Assembly: GCF_039839275.1 (NCBI RefSeq)
Contig: NZ_JBDOQP010000002.1
Location: 1,178,001-1,242,000, forward strand
DNA from: Aerobium sp039839275
GTDB lineage: Bacteria; Pseudomonadota; Alphaproteobacteria; Rhizobiales; Rhizobiaceae
Direction of reading: 5' to 3'
Length of the DNA: 64,000 bases
In this document: piece after piece, positions 54,845 through 64,000 of the stretch
How the letters are laid out: every line of letters starts with the position of its first letter
Numbering within the stretch: the stretch's first letter is position 1
Position numbers and translations under genes: made by a program
Notes under the pieces: model-generated
Told to the model about the DNA's origin: nothing
Seen by the model: only the letters and a program-made list of their open reading frames with translations
Database searches by the model: none

Positions 54845-57835
54845 CTATTCGCCGCCGAGCGCATCGTCGAGGAACGCCTCGAGCTGTGCCAGGTGCTTGG
54901 ACATCAGGCCTGTCGCCGTCGATGCGGCAGCCGGACGGCCGGTGTAGCGAACACGCTGGTGCTTGGCGTCGATGTGGGCGAGGACCCACTCCAGATACGG
55001 GTCGATGAACGACCACGCGCCCATGTTCTTGGGTTCTTCCTGGCACCACACCATCTCGGCGTTGCGGAAACGCGACAGTTCGGTGATCAGCGCCTTGGCC
55101 GGGAAGGGATAGAGCTGCTCGACGCGCAGCAGGTAGATGTCGTTGATGCCGCGCTTCTCGCGCTCCTCGTAGAGATCGTAATAGACCTTGCCGGAACACA
55201 GCACGACGCGGCGGATCTTCGAATCCTTGGCCAGCTTGATGGGCTGGTCAGGAAGCAGCTGGGCATCGTCCCAAAGCAGCCGGTGGAACGAGCTCTCGCC
55301 CGACATTTCCGACAGCGTCGAGATCGCCCGCTTGTGGCGCAGCAGCGACTTCGGCGTCATGACGATCAGCGGCTTGCGGAAGTCACGCTTCAACTGCCTG
55401 CGCAGGGAGTGGAAGTAGTTAGCCGGCGTCGTCAGGTTGACGACCTGCATGTTGTCCTCGGCGCACATCTGGAGGAACCGCTCCAGGCGTGCGGACGAGT
55501 GTTCGGGCCCCTGTCCCTCATAGCCATGCGGCAACAGGCAGACGAGGCCGGACATGCGCAGCCACTTGCGTTCGCCAGACGAGATGAACTGGTCGAAGAC
55601 GACCTGCGCACCATTGGCGAAGTCGCCGAACTGGGCTTCCCACAGCGTGAGCGCGCGTGGCTCGGCGAGCGAATAGCCGTATTCGAAGCCCAGTACCGCC
55701 TCCTCAGAGAGCATCGAGTTGATGACCTCGTAATTCGCTTGCTGCGGACCGAGATTATTGAGGGGGATGTAGCGATCTTCGCTCTGCTGGTCGTAGAGCA
55801 CCGAATGGCGCTGCGAGAACGTGCCACGCTCGGAATCCTGGCCGGAAAGCCGGATCGGATTGCCTTCCATAAGGATGGAGCCGAAGGCGAGTGCCTCGGC
55901 CGTGGCCCAGTCGATGCCCTCGCCCGACTCGATCGCCTTGCGGCGGTTGTCGATGAAGCGGCCGACGGTACGATGCACCTCGAAATCGGCCGGTACCTCG
56001 GTGAGCTTCTTGCCAATCTCTTTAAGCGACTTCAGCGGCATCGCGGTCTTGCCGCGGCGCTGCTCGTCCTGATTATCGGCGGTGCGCAGGCCCGACCAGG
56101 CACCGTCCAGCCAATCGGCCTTGTTGGGCTTGTAGGATTGGCCGGACTCGAACTCGGTTTCGAGATGCGCGCGCCAGTCAGCGCGCATGGCATCGATCTC
56201 CTCCTGGGAGATGAGACCGTCGGCGATCAGCTTGTCGCTGTAGATCTGCAATGTGGTGCGATGGGCGCGGATCGCCTTGTACATCAGCGGCTGCGTGAAA
56301 GCCGGCTCGTCGCCTTCGTTGTGACCGAAGCGGCGATAGCAGAACATGTCTATCACCACCGGCTTGTGGAACTTCATGCGGAACTCGGTCGCCACCTTCG
56401 CAGCATAGACCACCGCTTCCGGATCGTCGCCGTTGACGTGGAAGATCGGCGCCTCGATCATCTTCGCGACGTCGGACGGGTAGGGCGAGGAACGCGAAAG
56501 GCGCGGATTGGTGGTGAAACCGATCTGGTTGTTGATGATGAAATGGATCGTGCCGCCGACGCGGTGTCCGCGCAGGCCCGACAAACCAAGAATTTCGGCG
56601 ACCACGCCTTGGCCGGCAAAGGCCGCATCTCCGTGCAACAGCAGCGGAAGCACCTTGGCCCGCTCTTCGAGCGGCACGATCTCGCCGCGGGCGCGGCCGA
56701 AGATCTGGTCCTGCTTGGCGCGGGCCTTGCCCATCACCACAGGATTGACGATCTCGAGATGCGACGGGTTGGCGGTGAGCGACAGGTGGACCTTGTTGTT
56801 GTCGAATTCGCGGTCCGACGAAGCACCCAGATGGTACTTCACGTCGCCCGAGCCTTCAACATCTTCGGGCGTGAACGATCCGCCCTTGAATTCGTGGAAG
56901 ACGGCGCGGTGAGGCTTGGCCATCACATTGGTCAGCACGTTGAGACGTCCGCGGTGCGCCATGCCCAGCACCACTTCCTTGAGACCCAGCGCGCCGCCGC
57001 GCTTGATGATCTGCTCCAACGCCGGGATCAGCGCCTCGCCGCCGTCGATGCCGAAGCGCTTGGTGCCCTTGTACTTGACGTCGATGAACTGCTCGAAGCC
57101 TTCCGCCTCAATCAGCTTGGAAAGGATCGCCTTCTTGCCGTTAGGGGTGAATTCGATCCCCTTGTCGGGGCCTTCGATGCGCTCCTGGATCCAGGCCTTC
57201 TCTTCCGGATTGGAGATGTGCATGAACTCGACGCCGAGCGTCGAGCAGTAGGTGCGCTTGAGGATGTCGAGCATCTGCCGGATGGTGGCGTATTCCAGCC
57301 CCAGCACATGGTCGATGAAGATCGGACGGTCGTAGTCGGCCTCGGTGAAGCCATAGGCTTCGGGCGACAGTTCGTTGTAGTCCTCAAGCGGCTTTGCAAG
57401 CCCCAGCGGATCGAGATTGGCGTGCAGGTGACCGCGCATGCGATAGGCGCGGATCATCATGATGGCGCGGACGGAATCGCGCGTCGCCCGCAGCACGTCC
57501 GCGTCGGAGATCGCTTGGCCCTTGCCGGAAGCCTGCTCGCGCGTCTTCTTCTCGAAATGCGTCTCGACCGCGCCCCAGTCGCCGTCCAGTGCGGAAACCA
57601 GCTCCCCGTTCGCCTGCAGCGGCCAGTTCGAACGCGTCCAGGACGCGCCTTCGGCACTCTTCCGGACATCGGTCGCATCATCCTTCAGCGCGGAGAAGAA
57701 CTCCTGCCACTCGGGGTCGACCGAGCCGGGATTGTCCTGCCAAGCCGCGTGAAGCGTCTCGATATAGTCGGCGTTGCCGCCATAGAGGAACGAGGTGAGA
57801 GAAAACTGGTCGTTGGCCTGATCTTGCCGCGCCAT
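54845..57835 (-). CDS. sucA: 2-oxoglutarate dehydrogenase E1
   Basis: 996 residues, within two residues of the Sinorhizobium protein. Thiamine-diphosphate enzyme: N-terminal FSLTSFLYGGNADYIETLH, GMAHRGRLNVLTNV, GDAAFAGQGVVAE with the cofactor motif running to IHFIINNQIGFTT, and C-terminal EEPKNMGAWSFIDP. It decarboxylates 2-oxoglutarate and succinylates the E2 lipoyl arm. ATG 57835 (MARQDQANDQ) chosen over a longer frame to 57934. The very long plus-strand frame over it is a shadow. Confidence 0.97.
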   Translation of the reverse strand: MARQDQANDQFSLTSFLYGGNADYIETLHAAWQDNPGSVDPEWQEFFSALKDDATDVRKSAEGASWTRSNWPLQANGELVSALDGDWGAVETHFEKKTREQASGKGQAISDADVLRATRDSVRAIMMIRAYRMRGHLHANLDPLGLAKPLEDYNELSPEAYGFTEADYDRPIFIDHVLGLEYATIRQMLDILKRTYCSTLGVEFMHISNPEEKAWIQERIEGPDKGIEFTPNGKKAILSKLIEAEGFEQFIDVKYKGTKRFGIDGGEALIPALEQIIKRGGALGLKEVVLGMAHRGRLNVLTNVMAKPHRAVFHEFKGGSFTPEDVEGSGDVKYHLGASSDREFDNNKVHLSLTANPSHLEIVNPVVMGKARAKQDQIFGRARGEIVPLEERAKVLPLLLHGDAAFAGQGVVAEILGLSGLRGHRVGGTIHFIINNQIGFTTNPRLSRSSPYPSDVAKMIEAPIFHVNGDDPEAVVYAAKVATEFRMKFHKPVVIDMFCYRRFGHNEGDEPAFTQPLMYKAIRAHRTTLQIYSDKLIADGLISQEEIDAMRADWRAHLETEFESGQSYKPNKADWLDGAWSGLRTADNQDEQRRGKTAMPLKSLKEIGKKLTEVPADFEVHRTVGRFIDNRRKAIESGEGIDWATAEALAFGSILMEGNPIRLSGQDSERGTFSQRHSVLYDQQSEDRYIPLNNLGPQQANYEVINSMLSEEAVLGFEYGYSLAEPRALTLWEAQFGDFANGAQVVFDQFISSGERKWLRMSGLVCLLPHGYEGQGPEHSSARLERFLQMCAEDNMQVVNLTTPANYFHSLRRQLKRDFRKPLIVMTPKSLLRHKRAISTLSEMSGESSFHRLLWDDAQLLPDQPIKLAKDSKIRRVVLCSGKVYYDLYEEREKRGINDIYLLRVEQLYPFPAKALITELSRFRNAEMVWCQEEPKNMGAWSFIDPYLEWVLAHIDAKHQRVRYTGRPAAASTATGLMSKHLAQLEAFLDDALGGE

Positions 57836-57986
57836 CTTGATCTTTCGGAGCACCTGCTCCGACTCCTTCAACTTATGCGGCCCAGGCCGCGTTTCGGGCG
57901 GTGTCGCCCCTGTCCCTCGATCGAAGTGGTCCAAGCCACCTCAGTTCCAGCAAAATGTGCCGGGCGGATGACCGCCCGGCAGACGT

Positions 57987-58889
57987 TCAGCCCTTGATGG
58001 CTTCCACCAGCGTCTTGCCAAGGCGGGCCGGCGACGGCGAAACGCGGATGCCCGCGTCCTCCATGGCCGCGATCTTGTCTTCCGCGCCGCCCTTGCCGCC
58101 GGAAATGACGGCGCCGGCATGGCCCATCGTGCGTCCGGGAGGGGCGGTACGGCCCGCGATGAAGCCGGCCATCGGCTTCTTGCGGCCCTTCCTGGCCTCG
58201 TCCTTGAGGAACTGCGCGGCCTCTTCCTCCGCCGAACCGCCGATCTCGCCGATCATGATGATCGACTGGGTCTCGTCGTCGGCGAGGAACATCTCGAGCA
58301 CGTCGATGAATTCCGTCCCCTTCACCGGGTCGCCGCCGATGCCGACCGCCGTGGTCTGGCCGAGGCCTTCATTCGTCGTCTGGAACACTGCCTCATAGGT
58401 AAGCGTTCCCGAGCGCGAAACAACACCGACCGATCCCTTGCGGAAGATCGAGCCCGGCATGATGCCGATCTTGCATTCGTCGGGAGTGACGATGCCTGGG
58501 CAGTTGGGGCCGATCAGGCGCGACTTCGACTTGTCGAGCTTTGCCTTCACCTTGACCATGTCCATCACCGGAATGCCTTCCGTGATGCAGACGATCAGTT
58601 CCATCTCGGCCTCGATGGCCTCGATGATGGCGTCAGCGGCACCTGCCGGCGGAACGTAGACGACCGATGCGGTCGCGCCGGTCCTGTCCCTGCCTTCGGC
58701 AACCGAAGCGAAGATCGGCAGGGTCTCGCCCTGTGCGCCGGTCCAGCTTTCGCCACCCTTCTTCGGGTGGATGCCGCCGACCATCTTGGTGCCGTGATAG
58801 GCGAGCGCCTGCTCGGTGTGGAATGTGCCGGTCTTGCCGGTAAGGCCCTGAACGAGGACCTTGGTGTCTTTGTTGATGAGGATGGACAT
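57987..58889 (-). CDS. sucD: Succinyl-CoA synthetase, alpha subunit
   Basis: 300 residues. CoA-binding VLVQGLTGKTGTFHTEQAL; phosphohistidine in GRTMGHAGAVISGG; GPNCPGIVTPDECKIG. With SucC it makes succinate and ATP or GTP. 23 nt after sucC; a 151-bp gap follows before sucA. Confidence 0.98.
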   Translation of the reverse strand: MSILINKDTKVLVQGLTGKTGTFHTEQALAYHGTKMVGGIHPKKGGESWTGAQGETLPIFASVAEGRDRTGATASVVYVPPAGAADAIIEAIEAEMELIVCITEGIPVMDMVKVKAKLDKSKSRLIGPNCPGIVTPDECKIGIMPGSIFRKGSVGVVSRSGTLTYEAVFQTTNEGLGQTTAVGIGGDPVKGTEFIDVLEMFLADDETQSIIMIGEIGGSAEEEAAQFLKDEARKGRKKPMAGFIAGRTAPPGRTMGHAGAVISGGKGGAEDKIAAMEDAGIRVSPSPARLGKTLVEAIKG

Positions 58890-58912
58890 TAATTCTGATC
58901 CTTCAAAATCCG

Positions 58913-60106
<1,194 letters not shown>

Positions 60107-60116
60107 GCGTGGCTCC

Positions 60117-61082
60117 TTACTTGCCGAGGCTCGGCGCAATGCCGATGCAGGCCTCGCACAGGCCCTGGACCGACTCGACGGACTTGTCGAACATCTTCTG
60201 TTCTGCCTTGTTCAGCTCGATCTCGATGACGCGCTCGACGCCGCCCGCGCCAATCACCACTGGCACGCCGACGTAGAGGTCCTTGAGACCGTACTGTCCG
60301 GACAGATGCGCCGCGCAAGGCAGCACGCGCTTCTTGTCCTTGAGGTAGGCTTCGGCCATCGAGATCGCCGAGGCCGCAGGTGCATAATAGGCCGAGCCGG
60401 TCTTGAGCAGGCCGACAATCTCGGCGCCGCCGTCGCGGGTGCGCTGGACGATCTGGTCGAGCTTCTCCTTGGAGGTCCAGCCCATCTTGATCAGGTCCGG
60501 CAGCGGGATGCCGGCAACGGTGGAGTAACGGGTCAGCGGCACCATCGTGTCGCCATGGCCGCCGAGAACGAAGGCCGTCACGTCCTCGACCGAGACCTTG
60601 AATTCCTCGGCGAGGAAAAGGCGGAAGCGCGAGGAGTCCAGCACGCCGGCCATGCCGACGACATGGCTCTTGGGCAGGCCGGAGAATTTCTGCAGCGCCC
60701 AGACCATGGCGTCGAGCGGGTTGGTGATGCAGATAACGAATGCGTTGGGCGCGTATTTCTTGATGCCTGCGCCGACCTGCTCCATCACCTTGAGGTTGAT
60801 GCCGAGAAGATCGTCGCGGCTCATGCCCGGCTTGCGGGCCACGCCGGCGGTGACGATGCAGACGTCAGCGCCCTCGATCGCGGAATAGTCGTTGGCGCCG
60901 ACAAAGCGCGCATCGAAGCCGTCAACCGGCGAAGACTGTGCGATGTCGAGGCCCTTGCCCTGCGGAACGCCTTCCGCGATGTCGAACAAGACGACATCGC
61001 CGAGTTCCTTGAGTCCGATCATGTGAGCGAGCGTGCCGCCAATCATGCCGGAGCCGATGAGGGCAATCTTGTTGCGAGCCAT
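60117..61082 (-). CDS. mdh: Malate dehydrogenase
   Basis: 321 residues, the lactate-dehydrogenase-like type. NAD loop IALIGSGMIGGTLAHM; active-site AGVARKPGMSRDDLLGIN; catalytic His in VLGGHGDTMVPL. It heads the mdh-sucCDA-odhB-SDR-lpdA operon, so its promoter (61083-61300) sets the level of the lower TCA cycle. Confidence 0.98.
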   Translation of the reverse strand: MARNKIALIGSGMIGGTLAHMIGLKELGDVVLFDIAEGVPQGKGLDIAQSSPVDGFDARFVGANDYSAIEGADVCIVTAGVARKPGMSRDDLLGINLKVMEQVGAGIKKYAPNAFVICITNPLDAMVWALQKFSGLPKSHVVGMAGVLDSSRFRLFLAEEFKVSVEDVTAFVLGGHGDTMVPLTRYSTVAGIPLPDLIKMGWTSKEKLDQIVQRTRDGGAEIVGLLKTGSAYYAPAASAISMAEAYLKDKKRVLPCAAHLSGQYGLKDLYVGVPVVIGAGGVERVIEIELNKAEQKMFDKSVESVQGLCEACIGIAPSLGK

Positions 61083-61266
61083 GGTGATTGTTTTCCCTGT
61101 TGAGTGCGCCGGTTTGTCTCCGCGCCGGCCTGAAATTAGCGTTGCCGAAACTCTCTCCTGGACACGGGAGGCCGTCCAGATTCGGGCTTGGGCATAGACG
61201 CATCGCCGAAAAAACTCAACCGATTCTTACCGCGCGAACATTTTCAATCGTTTAATCAGAAATTTT

Positions 61267-61282
61267 CTTACGTAAACGTAAG
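61267..61282. promoter_or_regulatory. 16-bp palindrome upstream of mdh operon
   Basis: CTTACGT-AA-ACGTAAG, exact arms of 7 nt, 185 bp before the mdh ATG and 19 bp past the zapE stop, in a local AT-rich segment. A candidate operator for the TCA operon; regulator not identified. Confidence 0.55.
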
Positions 61283-61300
61283 AGTTTCCATCCATAAATC

Positions 61301-62467
61301 TTACACTGCCACGTTACGGCGTACACTTTCCAGCCATTCCCTGCTCTGCATTTCCGTCAAACGGGATGCCGTCCTGGCAAATTCGAATGCCTCGGTGCCG
61401 CTCGTTCCTGCATAAAGCGTTTCCGGCGCCGCTTCGGCGCTGACGACGAGGCGAAGGCGTGCGTCGTAAAGCGTGTCCACGAGCAGGATGAAGCGCTTGG
61501 CTTCGTTGCGCTTTTCTGGCCCCATCACCGGTATGTGGTCGATGAACAACGTATCGAACCGACTTGAGATCGCCAAAAAGTCGCGTGCGCCGAGGGGTTT
61601 TTCGCACAGATCGGCAAAGCTGAAGCGCGCGACGGTTCCGGCCGCGCGGGGAACCGCGACTTCGCGTCCCTTCACGGAAACCGTCGTCGGGTGGGCCGCC
61701 CTGCCATCTGTTGCCGCTTTCCATGCCTCGTTCATCAGCGCATCGGCCTCGCTGCCAAGCGGCTGGATATAGACGGGCATGCGGTCGAGTTTCTCGCGGC
61801 GATAATCGGTCGGGCCGTCCAGGGTCATCACCCTGGCATTGCGTTCGAGGATCGCGATGAACGGCTCGAAGAGGCCACGGTTGAGGCCGTCGCGATACAG
61901 GTCGCGGGGCGCGACGTTCGACGTCGCGACCAGCACGACACCCTCCTCGAAGAGAGCGGAGAACAGGCGCGACAGCACCATTGCATCGGCGATGTCGGTG
62001 ACGCTGAACTCGTCGAAGCACAGCACCCACGCATCCTTGGCCAGCGCTTTCGCAACCGGCGGGATCGGATCGCTCTCCCTGGTCTCGCCACGCTTCAGCA
62101 TCTCACGATGGCGCTGGATGCGATCGTGCACGTCAGCCATGAAGTCGTTGAAGTGAGCGCGCCGCTTGCGGCGCACCGGCACACGCTCGAAGAACATGTC
62201 CATCAGCATGGTCTTGCCGCGACCGACGCTGCCATGGATATAGAGACCTTTGACGGGCTCCTTCGTCTGGCGACGCTTCCCAAACAGCCAGCCCAGCGCG
62301 CTAGACTTGGACGCCAGCCGCTTGGAGGAGATCTCCTCGATGAGCCGGTCGAGCGCTGTGACGATCGCCAGTTGATTCTCGTCGCTCCTGATTTTCCCGG
62401 CCCGCTGGAGATTGTCGTATTCCTCCCGCACGGTGCGGAAGGTCGACAGACCATCATGAGAGGACAT
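61301..62467 (-). CDS. zapE: ZapE (AFG1-like) cell-division ATPase
   Basis: 388 residues. Walker A GLYIHGSVGRGKTMLMDMF (about 75-93), Walker B VLCFDEFSVTDIADAM, sensor VATSNVAPRDLY. ZapE modulates FtsZ rings in E. coli; the mitochondrial relative AFG1 has a role in respiratory-chain quality control. Ends 218 bp before the mdh start; whether read-through occurs cannot be told. Confidence 0.95.
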   Translation of the reverse strand: MSSHDGLSTFRTVREEYDNLQRAGKIRSDENQLAIVTALDRLIEEISSKRLASKSSALGWLFGKRRQTKEPVKGLYIHGSVGRGKTMLMDMFFERVPVRRKRRAHFNDFMADVHDRIQRHREMLKRGETRESDPIPPVAKALAKDAWVLCFDEFSVTDIADAMVLSRLFSALFEEGVVLVATSNVAPRDLYRDGLNRGLFEPFIAILERNARVMTLDGPTDYRREKLDRMPVYIQPLGSEADALMNEAWKAATDGRAAHPTTVSVKGREVAVPRAAGTVARFSFADLCEKPLGARDFLAISSRFDTLFIDHIPVMGPEKRNEAKRFILLVDTLYDARLRLVVSAEAAPETLYAGTSGTEAFEFARTASRLTEMQSREWLESVRRNVAV

Positions 62468-62559
62468 GCTTCATACCTGAAGACCGGAGGAGATGCTGCG
62501 GCGAGGTCCTGAATGTAGCGGGCCACCAGGACGTGATCAGGTCTTCTAACGAGGAATTG

Positions 62560-62590
62560 GCGAGCCGGAAAGGCGCAAGTTCCGGCTCGC
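62560..62590 (-). terminator. Long hairpin after the Omp19-like gene
   Basis: Perfect 11-bp stem GCGAGCCGGAA (62560-62570) with TTCCGGCTCGC (62580-62590) around a 9-nt loop, 8 bp beyond the stop of the lipoprotein gene. The T-run expected of a standard terminator is absent, so it may instead stabilise the mRNA end or act with Rho. Confidence 0.5.
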
Positions 62591-62598
62591 AGCTAGGC

Positions 62599-63156
62599 TT
62601 AGCGTGACAGAGAGACCGGCTGTCCGGTGCTGGTCTGGCCGTCGAAACGCTCGCCGCCGGAGGAGTAGAGCCGGGCAAGAACGTCGCCATTGTCGTTGTA
62701 GAGCGCCAATTGCGATCCGGTCACGTTCCACGACTTGACGCCGTCGAGCGGTGCCGGGCAGCGCAGCGGTCCGGCACGAAAGCCCTGGCCGAAGCGGGTT
62801 TGCGGGGTGGCGATGCGGCAGCTCTGGCCCGAAACGCTGGCGTTCCAGACGCCGGCTACGCTGCCGGTGGAGATTTCGGCGGCGCCCTGTGGCGGCGCGG
62901 ACGCAATCTGCGTCTGGTCCTGGCCCTGGGCCATCGGGTCGGAGCCCGGCGCAGCGGGGAACTGTGCGGGATCGGTCACGCCCGGCTGGGCAGGCGGCGG
63001 CAACTGGCCAGTCGTCACGGTGCCGGCCGGCGCGCCCTGCAAGGGTGCCGGAGCGGGGCCTCGCGTATCGAGCTGAGAAAATCGCTCGCTCTGGCAGCCT
63101 GCCAATGCGAGTGCGAGTACGGTCGTGGCCAAAACGCCGCTTGTCCTGAAAGCCAT
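62599..63156 (-). CDS. Omp19-type lipoprotein with protease-inhibitor (Inh/AprI) domain
   Basis: 185 residues. Lipoprotein signal peptide with lipobox LAGC (Cys21), a Pro/Gln/Ala-rich linker (about 30-90), and a C-terminal domain (GVWNASVSGQSCRIATPQT... RCPAPLDGVKSWNVTGSQLALYND) like bacterial metalloprotease inhibitors and Brucella Omp19. Two Cys in the domain could pair. Outer-membrane anchored; protects against host or own proteases in Brucella. ATG 63156 with GGAGGG about 6 nt upstream; a longer frame from 63252 is rejected. Confidence 0.92.
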   Translation of the reverse strand: MAFRTSGVLATTVLALALAGCQSERFSQLDTRGPAPAPLQGAPAGTVTTGQLPPPAQPGVTDPAQFPAAPGSDPMAQGQDQTQIASAPPQGAAEISTGSVAGVWNASVSGQSCRIATPQTRFGQGFRAGPLRCPAPLDGVKSWNVTGSQLALYNDNGDVLARLYSSGGERFDGQTSTGQPVSLSR

Positions 63157-63414
63157 CAATTCCCTCCGTCGCGGCGCGGATGCGCCGTGCGTACGTACAT
63201 AGATCCCTTCAATCGCCAGAATAGTGGCGATCGTGAGGATAATCCAACGCATATGGTTAAATTAGGGTTCCCGGACGCGTGACTTCACGTCAACAGGCGG
63301 CCGCCCAGCATGAAGTGGACGCGCTTATCTGGCGCGCGCCTCGATCGCCTCAGGACCGTGCCCCTGTAGGTTCACGTCTTGTAGTGGGCGCGTTCGTCGC
63401 TATCTTTGCGGGCC

Positions 63415-64000
63415 ATGGATAGGCGCAGCTTGATGAAATGGATGGGGCTGGGCGGCCTCGCAACGATCGGTGGTGCCTCAGTGGCGGCAAAAGCGAACGC
63501 GTCGAACCATTACTACACAGGGCCGGAAAGCGATCATTTCGACGGCACGCTGTTCTTCAACCCGGATGGACATGAGCCGAAGGGATTTCGGGATCTGCTG
63601 CGCTGGCAGTTCGGCGGCGGCAAGGCCCGCTGGCCGGCGGAAAGAGAAAGCCCGTTCGCGGCGGCAAAGCCGGAACCGCGCGTCGATGGCGACAGGCTTG
63701 TGGTGACCATGGTGGGTCACGCTACATTGCTGGTGCAGACGGCGGGACTGAACATTCTCACCGATCCGGTCTGGTCGCCGCGCGCATCACCGGTGGGCTT
63801 TGCCGGCCCGAAGCGCATCACGCCACCGGGTGTGGCGTTCGATGATCTTCCGCCCATCGATCTGGTTCTCCTCAGCCACAATCATTACGATCACCTCGAT
63901 ATCGCAACGCTGCGCCGGCTTCATCAGGCTCACGATCCCCAAATCATCACACCGCTGGGCAACGATACCATCGTGCATCGCGAGATCGCGGCGATGCGCG
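63415..64000 (+). CDS. Metallo-beta-lactamase-fold hydrolase (NAPE-PLD/UlaG-like), cut by right edge
   Basis: 195 residues are present, with the stop outside the window. An N-terminal RRSLMKW before a hydrophobic stretch (GLGGLATIGGASVAAKANA) looks like a Tat signal. Then HATLLVQTAGLNILTDPVWSPRASP-type sequence and the zinc motif SHNHYDHLD (about 160-168) define the MBL fold of the NAPE-PLD-like group. Substrate unknown. ATG at 63415 starts MDRRSLMKW; later ATGs would remove the twin arginines. Confidence 0.88.
   Translation, partial: MDRRSLMKWMGLGGLATIGGASVAAKANASNHYYTGPESDHFDGTLFFNPDGHEPKGFRDLLRWQFGGGKARWPAERESPFAAAKPEPRVDGDRLVVTMVGHATLLVQTAGLNILTDPVWSPRASPVGFAGPKRITPPGVAFDDLPPIDLVLLSHNHYDHLDIATLRRLHQAHDPQIITPLGNDTIVHREIAAMR

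Noticed and set aside
54893..57997. 1034-codon plus-strand frame over sucA
   Set aside because: Antisense to a complete SucA; its length reflects codon bias rather than coding.

Overview
The window is a GC-rich, densely packed stretch of an alphaproteobacterial chromosome, almost certainly order Hyphomicrobiales (Rhizobiales). The grounds are the ChvG/ChvI - HprK - ManX - NPr - AhcY block, the mdh-sucCDAB-lpd operon, an Omp19-type lipoprotein, DUF1402, a Tyr-for-His DivL and the hemE-adjacent replication origin. A Phyllobacteriaceae-like genus (Mesorhizobium and relatives) fits, but the genus cannot be fixed from sequence reading alone. I see no rRNA, tRNA, CRISPR, prophage, insertion sequence or integrase; this is core genome.

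Layout. (1) 1-10.8 kb, minus strand: a tightly overlapping operon divL > tsaE-amgK fusion > murU-like > addB > addA (addA runs off the left edge), joining cell-cycle signalling, tRNA modification, peptidoglycan recycling and recombination repair. (2) 11.1-18.7 kb: ahcY, the regulatory nitrogen-PTS pieces ptsH and manX, hprK, the ChvG/ChvI two-component system, and divergently pckA. (3) 19-23 kb, plus strand: a chemoreceptor with a C-terminal CheR-tether pentapeptide, arfB, kbp and alkB. (4) 23-28 kb, minus strand: hisB-DUF2628-hisH-DUF1330-hisA-hisF-hisE-coaA. (5) 28-32.8 kb, plus strand: hslV, a GNAT gene, a membrane-protein gene, hslU and DUF1402. (6) 32.8-40.5 kb: XRE, smr, mltA and timA (minus), fxsA and secB (plus), then dnaQ, coaE, aroE, maf and ppsR (minus).

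(7) 40.5-40.9 kb is the probable chromosomal origin: DnaA-box-like 9-mers, an AT-rich tract and four GANTC (CcrM) sites within 44 bp, between divergent ppsR and hemE. (8) 40.9-49.7 kb, plus strand and leading away from the origin: hemE, hemJ, rho, mnmE, mnmG, rsmG, parA, parB, with parS sites between mnmE and mnmG and inside rsmG. (9) 49.7-51.3 kb: holA (minus) and a small low-complexity membrane protein. (10) 51.3-61.1 kb, minus strand: the TCA operon mdh-sucC-sucD-sucA-odhB-SDR-lpdA. (11) 61.3-64 kb: zapE, an Omp19/Inh lipoprotein, and a metallo-beta-lactamase-fold hydrolase cut by the right edge.

I found no convincing new multi-gene system. The points most worth following are the origin/parS geography (including parS-like sites 19 kb away inside hisH), the TsaE-AmgK fusion next to MurU, the Tyr-for-His DivL kinase in that operon, and several strong palindromes upstream of ahcY, mdh and pckA. 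Start codons were chosen from ribosome-binding sites and family N-termini, so many differ from the longest possible reading frame.
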